From: Oscillatoriaceae cyanobacterium M33_DOE_052
GTDB lineage: Bacteria; Cyanobacteriota; Cyanobacteriia; Cyanobacteriales; Laspinemataceae
Assembly: GCA_015296065.1 (NCBI GenBank)
Contig: DVDU01000132.1
Span: 1 to 54,598 of the forward strand
Direction of reading: 5' to 3'
DNA: 54,598 nucleotides
The notes beneath the pieces were generated by a model. It was not told where the DNA came from and did not search any database. It was given only the letters and a program-made list of their open reading frames with translations. Position numbers and translations under genes: made by a program. Positions 18,159-26,733 of the stretch are shown piece after piece (positions within the stretch are counted from its first letter, which is position 1; the number at the start of each line of letters is the position of its first letter).

Positions 18159-18800
18159 TCACTCAGAAGCTGGAGTAACTACACGGCTATTGTAAAGGCT
18201 CATCGCCTTTTCCACACCTTGTTTCAGGCTCATTTCCACCGCCTCTACTGCCAATTGCAGCGCGGCGGTCACTTGCTCTTTTTCTTCCGGCGCAAATTTC
18301 CCCAACACGTGAGAAATCGAGCCGGTTTCAGCATGAGGCACTTTCGGTTTGCCAATACCTAGGCGCAAGCGGGGAAATTTTTCTGTCCCCAAATGGGCGA
18401 TCGTTGACTTCATACCATTATGTCCCCCCGCTGAACCCGACAGGCGCAGGCGCAAACGCCCCACGGGCAGGTCCATATCATCGTAAATTACCAGTACCCC
18501 TTCTGGGGGCACTTTGTACCAATCCGTGACCGATCGCACCGCCTGCCCCGAACGATTCATATAAGTGGTGGGCTTCAACAAGCGCACCTTGCTGCTCCCC
18601 ACCGCCAGACCTTCGCCAAAGAAACCCTGAAACCGGCGATCGGGTGACAGCTTTATCCCCCAAGCGTGCGCCAAAGCATCAACTACGGCAAAACCGATAT
18701 TGTGCCTAGTGTCGTCATATTTCGGCTCTGGATTGCCCAAACCTACAATAACTTGGGGTATGACTAAAGTTGGTGCCGCTTCACTCGATTTCATGTTCAC
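18159..18800 (-). CDS. pth: peptidyl-tRNA hydrolase
   Basis: Releases peptides from prematurely dropped peptidyl-tRNAs, an essential cytosolic recycling step. The 213-residue product shows VGLGNPEPKYDDTRHNIGF (catalytic histidine in RHN), TYMNRSGQAV, and the active-site stretch VIYDDMDLPVGRLRLR with SAGGHNGMKS. The N-terminal 14 or so residues (MNMKSSEAAPTLVI) are a modest extension over the family core. It lies 24 bases downstream of tatA. Confidence 0.95.
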   Translation of the reverse strand: MNMKSSEAAPTLVIPQVIVGLGNPEPKYDDTRHNIGFAVVDALAHAWGIKLSPDRRFQGFFGEGLAVGSSKVRLLKPTTYMNRSGQAVRSVTDWYKVPPEGVLVIYDDMDLPVGRLRLRLSGSAGGHNGMKSTIAHLGTEKFPRLRLGIGKPKVPHAETGSISHVLGKFAPEEKEQVTAALQLAVEAVEMSLKQGVEKAMSLYNSRVVTPASE

Positions 18801-18824
18801 TCGTATAAAATAACAGCTAACCGC

Positions 18825-19100
18825 TTAACTTTGAGCGGAAGACTGGGGGGCGGTTTCTTCTTTCGTGGCGGCAGTAGCGACGGGCTCTGCTTTGGCGATC
18901 GACGGTGTTTTGGCGTCCGACTCCAGTTTTTGCACCTCCTGTTTCAGCTCCGACTCAAACTCCCGGGAGGCATCCTGGAAACCTTTAATCGCTTTTCCTA
19001 AGCTCTTCCCGATTTCTGGGAGTTTCTTGGGACCGAAGATTAACAGCGCGATGACCAAAATCACCACCATTTCCGGCAAACCGATACCAAAAAAATTCAC
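18825..19100 (-). CDS. tatA: Sec-independent translocase subunit TatA/TatE
   Basis: Pore-forming subunit of the twin-arginine translocase. The 91 residues comprise a short N-terminal membrane helix ([18 protein letters not shown]), the conserved hinge [17 protein letters not shown], an amphipathic helix, and an acidic/alanine-rich tail. I place the start at GTG 19100 because AGGAGG lies 7 bases upstream and the product then begins (M)NFFGIGLPE, as expected. An in-frame upstream start at 19262 would add 54 residues that do not belong to the family. Confidence 0.92.
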   Translation of the reverse strand: MNFFGIGLPEMVVILVIALLIFGPKKLPEIGKSLGKAIKGFQDASREFESELKQEVQKLESDAKTPSIAKAEPVATAATKEETAPQSSAQS

Positions 19101-19268
19101 GGGCTTTCCTCCTGCATTCTCTCGCTTCAGTATAAAACCCAAGGCCAGGAGCGATCGGCCATTGATGATACAAGGGTGGACCAACTCATGGCCGATCGCT
19201 GTCAACAAAAATCCCGGCAGCACCGGGAAAGGTCGCGCCCGAGACGATCGGGCCGCCACCACAGGACC

Positions 19269-19472
19269 CTAGTTGCCCAGATTAGTCCAATCTACATTAA
19301 CGCCCTCAATCAGTAGCGAAGAGTTGTAGATTTGCAAGATAATCAGCAAGAAGACGAAAAACAGACCCATAAACACACCCATCACCGGAGTGGTCCCCCA
19401 ACCGGGGGCAACCTTACCGTATTCAGCGTTGAGGGGACGGAGGATATCTCCCAAACGAGTTCTTTGTGCCAT
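19269..19472 (-). CDS. psbH: photosystem II protein H
   Basis: A 67-residue thylakoid membrane subunit of photosystem II, needed for stable assembly and the Q-site environment. [29 protein letters not shown] is the stromal part, followed by one membrane helix ([20 protein letters not shown]) and a short lumenal end ([13 protein letters not shown]). This is the standard cyanobacterial form. It is first in a minus-strand run with tatA, pth and DUF3146 and divergent from psbN, as in many cyanobacteria. Confidence 0.97.
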   Translation of the reverse strand: MAQRTRLGDILRPLNAEYGKVAPGWGTTPVMGVFMGLFFVFLLIILQIYNSSLLIEGVNVDWTNLGN

Positions 19473-19555
19473 AAGTCACCTGCTATTTATCTTTCAAGAA
19501 TTGTAATCTTTTGTAAAATTGTATAAGAAACGGGACTCTTAATTTAGGAAAAATA
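19473..19555. promoter_or_regulatory. Divergent psbH-psbN control region
   Basis: An 83-bp AT-rich gap between the two divergent photosystem genes must hold both promoters. A TATACA element on the minus strand (near 19521-19526) could serve as the psbH -10 box. For psbN, an AGGAA ribosome site lies close to the ATG. The exact start sites cannot be read. Confidence 0.45.
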
Positions 19556-19687
19556 ATGGAAACTGCAACAGTTCTTAGCATAGGGATCGGCGCCCTAGTC
19601 ATCGCCATCACCGTCTTTACCATATATACCGCCTTCGGTCCGCCTGCCAAAGAGCTAGCGGACCCCTTCGACGATCACGACGATTGA
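19556..19687 (+). CDS. psbN: photosystem II protein N
   Basis: A 43-residue single-span protein, METATVLSIGIGALVIAITV at the start and GPPAKELADPFDDHDD at the end, which matches PsbN throughout. PsbN is an assembly factor for the photosystem II reaction centre and not a stable subunit. The stop codon TGA is shared with the start of a seven-copy GATAATT tandem repeat. Confidence 0.95.
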   Translation: METATVLSIGIGALVIAITVFTIYTAFGPPAKELADPFDDHDD

Positions 19688-19734
19688 TAATTGATAATTG
19701 ATAATTGATAATTGATAATTGATAATTGATAATT
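19686..19734. repeat. Heptameric short tandem repeat (GATAATT)7
   Basis: Seven perfect copies of GATAATT begin within the psbN stop codon. Further complementary AATTATC/ATCAATT units occur at about 19871-19890, so the intervening DNA is bracketed by inverted copies. Similar arrays lie at 4755-4796 and 34722-34768. Confidence 0.9.
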
Positions 19735-20260
19735 ATCAATGCGTCTGGAGCCGAAGCCAGAGCCAGATTTTGTCCTCACTGCCGATTTTATATCAAGCAG
19801 AGGTAGAGGACTTCTACACTCCTGGCTAGCGCTGCACAATAATTGTCCTAGCTGCCTTGGCTAGTGCCACAATTATCAATTATCAATTATTTTTGATTTC
19901 CGTAACTGTAATCATTCGTGTTGATTTCCGTAACTTTAATCAAAAAAAATGTGTTTTCGGGGCTTCCAGGATTTGATTTTTGTTACATTAATCAAATTTT
20001 GGGGGGTCAGAATCCCTCAAAAGCGGTCAGAATGGGTCCTGCGGCGGCGGGAGGGACCCTGGGGAGGGCGCTTCATCACTCGCGAGGGATAGAAGAAATG
20101 GCCGCAAATAACGCAACTTCGTGGAATCCCTCGATAGGTTGCCATGTAAGGGTTTCAGCGATTTTTATGGAGGCGATTTGGGGGTTGTGTAGGGGTAAAT
20201 TTCGGATCCCTCGCAAATCGCCTCTTGACACCACGCCCCGTATGGGTTTTAATAGGGAGA
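19735..20260 (+). other. CRISPR leader region with dyad elements
   Basis: Non-coding DNA between psbN and the first CRISPR repeat. It contains three copies of the 23-bp dyad TTGATT-N3-GTWAC-N3-AATCAA (19893-19915, 19921-19943, 19973-19995), an 11-bp inverted repeat (20170-20180 / 20214-20224) and a strong promoter. An open frame of 117 codons here overlaps the first repeat and has no plausible protein character. Confidence 0.65.
20225..20253 (+). promoter_or_regulatory. Promoter of the CRISPR array
   Basis: TTGACA (20225-20230), a 17-base spacer and TTTAAT (20248-20253) lie immediately upstream of the first repeat at 20261. Transcription would start at or within a base or two of the first repeat. 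An 11-bp inverted-repeat arm ends directly at the -35 box (20214-20224, CAAATCGCCTC), which suggests an operator. Confidence 0.7.
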
Positions 20261-22360
20261 GTCCCCGCTAGTCGGGGACATAACTTGAATGGAAACGGGA
20301 ATCTCGATTGTCTGAGTCTATCTTCCCAGCTGTCCCCGCTAGTCGGGGACATAACTTGAATGGAAACGCGCCCCCTCGGTTCCCGGCGCATCGGACCGGA
20401 ACAGTTGTCCCCGCTAGTCGGGGACATAACTTGAATGGAAACGCATCACGAAGGTTTTGTTTGGCAGCAGCGTCAACCCTGGCCGGAGTCCCCGCTAGTC
20501 GGGGACATAACTTGAATGGAAACATTATTTTTTTGGATGAATCTTCAATAAATCAAACACCAACTAAGTCCCCGCTAGTCGGGGACATAACTTGAATGGA
20601 AACACCGCTGATCACCTGTTCGATGACCTCCGCCTGGTGGCCCCGGAGTCCCCGCTAGTCGGGGACATAACTTGAATGGAAACATGAAGCTCCAGGTTAA
20701 TCAGCTCAATCTTCTGAGCATGCAGTGGAGTCCCCGCTAGTCGGGGACATAACTTGAATGGAAACATCGTCGCCGCGCTCACGGCCGCTGCGTGAAGTGT
20801 CGTGTCCCCGCTAGTCGGGGACATAACTTGAATGGAAACATCCCGCCAACCATCGAAGTGACAAAAACATAGACCAGGATCGGTGTCCCCGCTAGTCGGG
20901 GACATAACTTGAATGGAAACTGGTGGCCACGCCGGCGAATGCCGGCGTACTGTCCCCGCTAGTCGGGGACATAACTTGAATGGAAACTGGTTGGTCACCA
21001 GACAGCAAAACACTTGCCGGTCGTTTAACCGGGTCCCCGCTAGTCGGGGACATAACTTGAATGGAAACGTGACGGACTAACCAGCTACAGGCAACGTCCG
21101 GCCTTGGGTCCCCGCTAGTCGGGGACATAACTTGAATGGAAACGACTACGTCTGCGCGTCCGTCGCCAAGGTCGTCTGAGCCCTGTCCCCGCTAGTCGGG
21201 GACATAACTTGAATGGAAACATACTATAGGTTTCCCTGATTCAAATGGGAAGATGGAAGGTCCCCGCTAGTCGGGGACATAACTTGAATGGAAACATGAT
21301 AGGGGAGACTCTACTAGTACGGTAGTGGAGTTTAAGTCCCCGCTAGTCGGGGACATAACTTGAATGGAAACACCCATTACTGGTTTTCTTGGGATTCGGG
21401 GCTTTATACCCCTGTCCCCGCTAGTCGGGGACATAACTTGAATGGAAACGTAATGCTTGGGGAAGCGTTCGGGATTGCGCCGAGTCCCCGCTAGTCGGGG
21501 ACATAACTTGAATGGAAACAGGGAATACTCCCACCGCCGATTCCATCTCGGTGATAATTTTTTCCGCTTTCGGTCCCCGCTAGTCGGGGACATAACTTGA
21601 ATGGAAACGCTACGGGCATTGAGTTATGGAATTTATACGCGGTTAATACTGAGGTCCCCGCTAGTCGGGGACATAACTTGAATGGAAACAAACTAATAAA
21701 TCTACAAACTCATTGATGCTATGGCAAGCGCGGTGTTTCGTCCCCGCTAGTCGGGGACATAACTTGAATGGAAACTCTACCTGTCCTTCTTGGTTCCACC
21801 GGTAAAGTTTTAGTCCCCGCTAGTCGGGGACATAACTTGAATGGAAACTAATCTCAGCCCAAAAGCACGTGGCAGTGTAATGTTCCGTCCCCGCTAGTCG
21901 GGGACATAACTTGAATGGAAACGTCCTTTATTTTGCAGGGCCTCTATCACCATCTTAAGGGTCCCCGCTAGTCGGGGACATAACTTGAATGGAAACTCCT
22001 TTGATGACTTCATCAATAATTGCAACTTGGTAATTAGGTCCCCGCTAGTCGGGGACTTCACTTGAATGGAAACGCATCACCAAGGCGGAGGGCACACAGG
22101 GGGCTTACCCACATATAGTGCCGTCCCCACTAGTCGGGGACTTCACTTGAATGGAAACTTTGCTCTAGGGTCCCCGCTAGTCGGGGACTTCACTTGAATG
22201 GAAACATAAACAAATACCCACCTTCCTAGTATTAGAAGGTGGGTAAATATGTCCCCGCTAGTCGGGGACTTCACTTGAATGGAAAACACAAGAACAAATG
22301 GAAATGTTTTGTTATTGACTTTGGGTCCCCGCTAGTCGGGGACAGAACTTGAATGGAAAC
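20261..22360 (+). CRISPR. CRISPR array, 28 repeats and 27 spacers, no cas genes in the window
   Basis: Repeats are 36 bp, start GTCCCCGCTAGTCGGGGAC (7-bp stem GTCCCCG/CGGGGAC, loop CTAGT) and end TTGAATGGAAAC. Repeats 1-23 (20261-21996) look identical. Repeats 24-27 (from 22038, 22123, 22170, 22251) read CTTCACTT instead of CATAACTT after GGGGA; repeat 25 also has a G to A change, and repeat 27 ends in an extra A. Repeat 28 (22325-22360) reads CAGAACTT. Decay towards the right, and the promoter on the left, set the orientation as plus. Spacers range from 31 to 53 bp, except spacer 25, which is 11 bp. The GAAAC end and variable spacer length would fit a type III or I-D system, but without cas genes I cannot decide. 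Confidence 0.98.
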
Positions 22361-22370
22361 CGCAGCCAAT

Positions 22371-22441
22371 TTGATTAAAGTTACAACTATCAAATTCTTA
22401 AATTCATTTAAATGAAATTTGATTATTGTAACTTTAATCAA
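22371..22441. repeat. Inverted pair of dyad elements at the trailer end of the CRISPR array
   Basis: Two more copies of TTGATT-N3-GTWAC-N3-AATCAA (22371-22393, last hexamer TATCAA; and 22419-22441). Within them TTGATTAAAGTTACAA (22371-22386) and TTGTAACTTTAATCAA (22426-22441) form a perfect 16-bp inverted repeat. Between them lies the palindrome TTCATTTAAATGAA (22403-22416). Confidence 0.85.
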
Positions 22442-22456
22442 TAAATCATTTAAATA

Positions 22457-22492
22457 AAAATGTCCTTGAGTCGCCCGACTCAAGGACATTTT
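22457..22492. terminator. Bidirectional terminator between CRISPR array and pentapeptide gene
   Basis: A perfect 17-bp inverted repeat (AAAATGTCCTTGAGTCG and its complement) with a 2-base centre, flanked by A-rich and T-rich ends. It can end the plus-strand CRISPR transcript and the minus-strand pentapeptide-repeat gene that stops at 22526. Confidence 0.75.
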
Positions 22493-22525
22493 CCTATTTA
22501 TGAGATGGAAGTTCCGAAGGGGGTG

Positions 22526-23341
22526 CTAAAACCGAGCCGCCGCTGGTGTCACCACTGGCTGAACCAACAAGTTACCCAAACGAACCTTATCAACCCGAAC
22601 CCCGTTGTCCCCATTTCTCCCCTGACTGGGACCACCAGCATTATCCTGTTGCGGCACTCCTGAAGGCAGAATCGCTAACACCACTTCCGCCAAACCTAAA
22701 TTCACATTAGTGATATCAGCGCGGTACAAATTAGCACAATCTAATAAAGCCTCACTTAAATCAGCATTTCTCAAACTTGCCTCCACCAAAAATGTGCCAA
22801 ATAAATTGGCACGGCGGAAAATCGACCCCTGCAGATTCGCTTCCCGCAAAAACGTACCCAAAAGACGAGCATCAGTAAAATCTGCTCCCGCGAGATTTGC
22901 TGCCCAAAAATCCGCCCCAGTCAAATTTGCCCCAGTGAAATCTGCATCGGGTAGCTGCGCCTGCCAAAAGCTGCTCCCTGTCAAGTTGGCACCGCGAAAA
23001 CAGCCGCTTTTCGCCTCCTCTCCCCCCCAAATCACCCCACGCCAGCTTGCTCCCGTCAAATTTGCCCCGGCGAAATTCGCCTCCCCGATAATGGCATGAG
23101 TGAGGTCAGCATCACTTAAGTTAGCACCAGATAAATCGGCTCTAGTTAAATCTGTGCCGCTCAGGTCCGCCCCCCGCAGGTCCGCGCCGCTGAGGTTGCT
23201 CCCTATGAGGTCCGCCCCCATGAGATTAACTCCCCGCAGATGGGCACCTTGGAGGTTTGCCCCACAAAGCGATCGAAGCAAAAACTCCCTTTCCCCCCGG
23301 CGATACAGGCGCAAAAGTTCCTCAGCCACAATTATTTCCAT
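22526..23341 (-). CDS. pentapeptide-repeat protein
   Basis: A 271-residue protein. After the leader MEIIVAEELLRLYRRGEREFL come about 35 pentapeptides of the A(D/N)LxG type from residue 27 to about 215 (for example GANLQGAHLRGVNLMGADLIG), predicted to form a long right-handed beta-helix. One break (WRGVIWGGEEAKSGCF) could be a loop. The last 50 residues are glycine- and asparagine-rich and not repetitive (GVPQQDNAGGPSQGRNGDNG). No signal peptide, so probably cytosolic. Function unknown. The leader resembles that of the small pentapeptide protein near 5.1 kb. Confidence 0.88.
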   Translation of the reverse strand: MEIIVAEELLRLYRRGEREFLLRSLCGANLQGAHLRGVNLMGADLIGSNLSGADLRGADLSGTDLTRADLSGANLSDADLTHAIIGEANFAGANLTGASWRGVIWGGEEAKSGCFRGANLTGSSFWQAQLPDADFTGANLTGADFWAANLAGADFTDARLLGTFLREANLQGSIFRRANLFGTFLVEASLRNADLSEALLDCANLYRADITNVNLGLAEVVLAILPSGVPQQDNAGGPSQGRNGDNGVRVDKVRLGNLLVQPVVTPAAARF

Positions 23342-23579
23342 CCCGACTACCTCAATGATGCCTTTGCAGGAGCGTCCTCGCCTTCAGTAGCGCCGACACT
23401 CTTATTTCAATAGCTATCAGGAGGTAGCTCATCCGGAAACTTTACTCTGTGAGGGGGTTTGAGGGGGAAGGGCTAAAGCCCAACTACAAACCTTGAGGGC
23501 GAAGCATTCCGCAAATAATCTTTGCCTTCTGGCGCCGAGGTTATCGGCGGAATGCTTCGCCCCTACCAACATCTTTGGG
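23342..23579. repeat. Dispersed palindromic repeats upstream of the pentapeptide gene
   Basis: Two perfect 16-bp inverted arms, GGGCGAAGCATTCCGC (23497-23512) and its complement (23547-23562), with a 34-base loop. They are bracketed by two copies of the GGGCTAAAGCCC-AACTAC element (23469-23493 and 23577-23598). A related GGGCGAAGCATTCC element lies at 37057-37140. Confidence 0.75.
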
Positions 23580-26500
23580 CTAAAGCCCAACTACGAACCG
23601 AAAACTGGCAATTTGCCAAGGCGAAATCTGGGATATTTCCCCATCAGTTACACCTATCTCCTCCTCCAATAAATTCACCCGGTGGGAAATCCCTAATCCC
23701 AAATCACTCTGTAAATGCAATTGCGCCCCGGAGCCGTGACATTCATAACAGCGCAAAATCCAGGACTGCGGGTTATCTTCCGCCTGCTTCACCGCCATCA
23801 AAATCAGATTTTCCGCCGATAAATCCAATAATTTCCCCTCTGGTGGTAACATTAATTTACCCTCAGATTGCGGTTGAGATAATTTATCCATCTGCCACAC
23901 ATCCAGAGGTACATTCAACTCCAAACCCCGGTGTACTACACCCGCAGTTTGCCAGCTCCCGCCGTGGGGATAAACCGCATAGGTGAATTCATGCTTGCCC
24001 AAATCAGCTTCTGGGTCCGGCCAAGTGGCACCACGCAATAAAGTTAAGCGTAATTGATGGGGTTGGGCATCATAACCGTATTTGCAGTTATTTAACAAAC
24101 TCACGCCCCCATGACGATCGCTAATATCAGCCCAGCGGATAGCCGGGACTTCCCATTTCGCTTTTTCCGCCGGAGTTTGGGGTTTAGTCGGGCGGGAAAT
24201 TGCCCCACAAGGCATCTCGTAGGTGGCAAAATCTGCCTCCACATTCAGGGGAAAAGCTGCTTTGACCAAGACGTGACGCTCTCGCCAATCCACCACCGAG
24301 GCAATTTGCAACACTGGGGAACCAGCGGCCAAAATATAATCCTGGCAAAATTCTGATGACCCAAATTGTCGCACAATGCGCCAACGCCATTGCACTGGGC
24401 CGGTTTCTAGGGGCTGAATTTCCTTGAGTACCGGTGGATTTAATGGATGGTCTGTATAATTCGGGTCAATATTCCAAGCGTCCCAATATTGGCCACTATC
24501 TTGAAATGTTTGCAGTTGATTGCCGGGACTGCTGAGGATTTCTTTGGCGTTTACCTTGTCAAAGATGCTGCTGATGTTGCCGGTTTCCGTGTCGATAATT
24601 ACCCGCAAGAATTCATTCTCTAATTGCGGCAATGACTCAATTTTATCGCTGCTATTATCACCAACTATGGTATCATAGTTTTGGCTGGTGAGCCAATAGA
24701 GACGATAACCCACGGATGGGATATCTGTGGCGCGAAATCGCAGGATTTGGCCGTAAGTTTGGCTGGGGACGGGTTGCCCTTGGAGGTCGTAAATTTGCCA
24801 TTGGTTGCCCGGGATGGCGGGGGTAGTTAAGGTGAGGGATACTACTTCTGAACGAGCCCAGTTGAGGGAGTTAAAGACGATAATCGGTTTGGCGTCCGGT
24901 TTGGGTGGTGGGGGGAGGGAAATTTGGGCGGCTATGGCTGCTATTGCCCCTTGAGAGATGGTGGCGGCGGCTTGTTGGGCTGCTTCCCAGTCGCAGTTAG
25001 CATCGATGTAAACTTCGGGGATGCCAGAACCGGGTAAAATATCGTGAAATTCGTTGAATAATACTTGTTTCCAGGCGGTTTCTATCTCCTGTTGGGGATA
25101 AGGTTGGTTAGCGATAATGGCGGCGAGGCTGCTGTAGAGTTCCGCTTGGTATAAAAGGGTTTCGCAACGGCGGAGGTAGCGTTTTTGGTCGCCGTGGGTG
25201 GTGTAGCATCCCCGGTGGAATTCTAAATATAGCTCGTCATTCCAAATGGGAATTTGGGATGGTTCGGTGGATGATGCTAATTGCTGCAGGTAGGTGGCGG
25301 CGGTGGTAAACTGCATGGGGGGGAAAAAGGGTGATTTTTGCCACCGGCGGGCGGTTTCTAGCATATCACGAGTGGGGCCACCGCCTTTGTCACCAACTCC
25401 GGGCAACCATAATAAATCTTGGTTGTTGGTTTGGGCTTGCCATTGGGATAAATTGGTGGCCATTTTTACGGGTTCTATGCTTTCGCCGATGAGGGCGGAC
25501 ATGAGGCTAAAAATGCGGCTCCCGTCGGGAGATTGCCACCAGAAATAGCCGTGGGGAAATTTGGTGGTGTCGTTCCAGCGGAGTTTTTGGGTGACGAAGT
25601 ATTGGATACCGCCTTGGGTTAATATTTGGGGTAGTTGCCAGCAAAATCCAAAGCTATCGGGCACCCAGGCGACGGGGGATAATTGGTGAAATTTTTCTTG
25701 GCAATAACGTTGGGCGTAGAGGATTTGGCGGATGATTGATTCGCCGTCGATGATGTTGAGTTCTGGTTCTATCCACAGGGGGGCGACTATTTCCCATTTG
25801 CCTTGATTTAGGCGTTGTTTGATGGCGGCGAATAGTTCGGGGCGGTGGGTTTCTACCCACTGGTAAAGGGCGGCGGTGGTGTGGCAAAATGTGAGTTCGG
25901 GAAAGTCTTGCATGAGTTGCAAAACGGAGGTGAAGGTACGTTCTGCGGCTGTCCAGGTTTCGCTGAGGGGCCACAACCAAGCCATATCTAGATGGGAATG
26001 TCCGAGGAGGTGAATTTTGCCCGGAGGGGGGTTGATTTGGGTTTGCAGTTGTTGGCGGAGGGATTGCAGGGTTTCCGCAAAGGCTGCCCCATCAGATACT
26101 ACAGCCCAATCTATCATTTTAACCGCATTTTGGAGAATTTCTTCACTTTGCGGATGTAAGATTTGCAATACTTCTAATTCATCGGCGACAAAACCGGGGT
26201 CTATTTCGCCATATTCTGGGGTTTCATACCATAAACTAGATTTGACTAAGGCTCCGGCGTCATGTGCGGGGCTGATTAATTTGACGGCGATGGCAAATGT
26301 TTCGCCCGGTGTGACGGGTTGACTTAATAGCACTCGGACGTTAAAATCAAATAAGTCTCCTTCTTGGACTAATACGCCATTGATGAAAATTTGAGCGGCT
26401 TCTGCCCACCAAGTTAGGCATAATTGGAGGGATAATCCGGTTAAAGGATATTTTTGTAAGTGGTGAGGTACGGTTAAATTTTGTCCTAACCAGATGACTT

Positions 26501-26690
26501 TTCTGCCTTTATCCCAGGCGATGTGGTCTTTATGGTTGGTGGTGGCGATTTCCCAATTGTCCCAAGTTTCTGGTTTGGTGGCGGCTTCTCTGGGGATATT
26601 TTCTGGGCATGACCGCCAGTTGTTTTGGATGCTCGATCGGGTCATGGCGCGCAGTTTTTCTAGGGTATCAGCGATGAGATTTTCTGGCAC
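23580..26690 (-). CDS. alpha-mannosidase, glycoside hydrolase family 38
   Basis: A 1,036-residue GH38 enzyme, probably cytosolic as there is no signal peptide. It hydrolyses alpha-linked mannose from oligosaccharides by a retaining, zinc-dependent mechanism. An N-terminal beta domain (1-215) precedes the catalytic barrel, with zinc ligands in GHSHLDMAWLWP (near residue 230) and the nucleophile aspartate in VPDSFGFCWQLP (near 344). The C-terminal half (about 600-1036) is the beta-sandwich region. The length is normal for bacterial GH38. No glycan-metabolism genes adjoin it; the upstream gap holds palindromic repeats. Biological substrate unknown. Confidence 0.93.
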   Translation of the reverse strand: MPENLIADTLEKLRAMTRSSIQNNWRSCPENIPREAATKPETWDNWEIATTNHKDHIAWDKGRKVIWLGQNLTVPHHLQKYPLTGLSLQLCLTWWAEAAQIFINGVLVQEGDLFDFNVRVLLSQPVTPGETFAIAVKLISPAHDAGALVKSSLWYETPEYGEIDPGFVADELEVLQILHPQSEEILQNAVKMIDWAVVSDGAAFAETLQSLRQQLQTQINPPPGKIHLLGHSHLDMAWLWPLSETWTAAERTFTSVLQLMQDFPELTFCHTTAALYQWVETHRPELFAAIKQRLNQGKWEIVAPLWIEPELNIIDGESIIRQILYAQRYCQEKFHQLSPVAWVPDSFGFCWQLPQILTQGGIQYFVTQKLRWNDTTKFPHGYFWWQSPDGSRIFSLMSALIGESIEPVKMATNLSQWQAQTNNQDLLWLPGVGDKGGGPTRDMLETARRWQKSPFFPPMQFTTAATYLQQLASSTEPSQIPIWNDELYLEFHRGCYTTHGDQKRYLRRCETLLYQAELYSSLAAIIANQPYPQQEIETAWKQVLFNEFHDILPGSGIPEVYIDANCDWEAAQQAAATISQGAIAAIAAQISLPPPPKPDAKPIIVFNSLNWARSEVVSLTLTTPAIPGNQWQIYDLQGQPVPSQTYGQILRFRATDIPSVGYRLYWLTSQNYDTIVGDNSSDKIESLPQLENEFLRVIIDTETGNISSIFDKVNAKEILSSPGNQLQTFQDSGQYWDAWNIDPNYTDHPLNPPVLKEIQPLETGPVQWRWRIVRQFGSSEFCQDYILAAGSPVLQIASVVDWRERHVLVKAAFPLNVEADFATYEMPCGAISRPTKPQTPAEKAKWEVPAIRWADISDRHGGVSLLNNCKYGYDAQPHQLRLTLLRGATWPDPEADLGKHEFTYAVYPHGGSWQTAGVVHRGLELNVPLDVWQMDKLSQPQSEGKLMLPPEGKLLDLSAENLILMAVKQAEDNPQSWILRCYECHGSGAQLHLQSDLGLGISHRVNLLEEEIGVTDGEISQISPWQIASFRFVVGL

Positions 26691-26733
26691 AATTTGACCT
26701 CAAGATGATGTGATTATAGTCAATTCAAGTCAG

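Noticed and set aside
19918-20271. Open frame of 117 codons upstream of the CRISPR array
   Set aside because: It overlaps the first repeat, runs through the dyad elements and the array promoter, and has no protein family character.
20155-21691. Several open frames on both strands within the CRISPR array
   Set aside because: They are translations of the repeat (for example FPFKLCPRLAGT and VSIQVMSPTSGD) and not genes.
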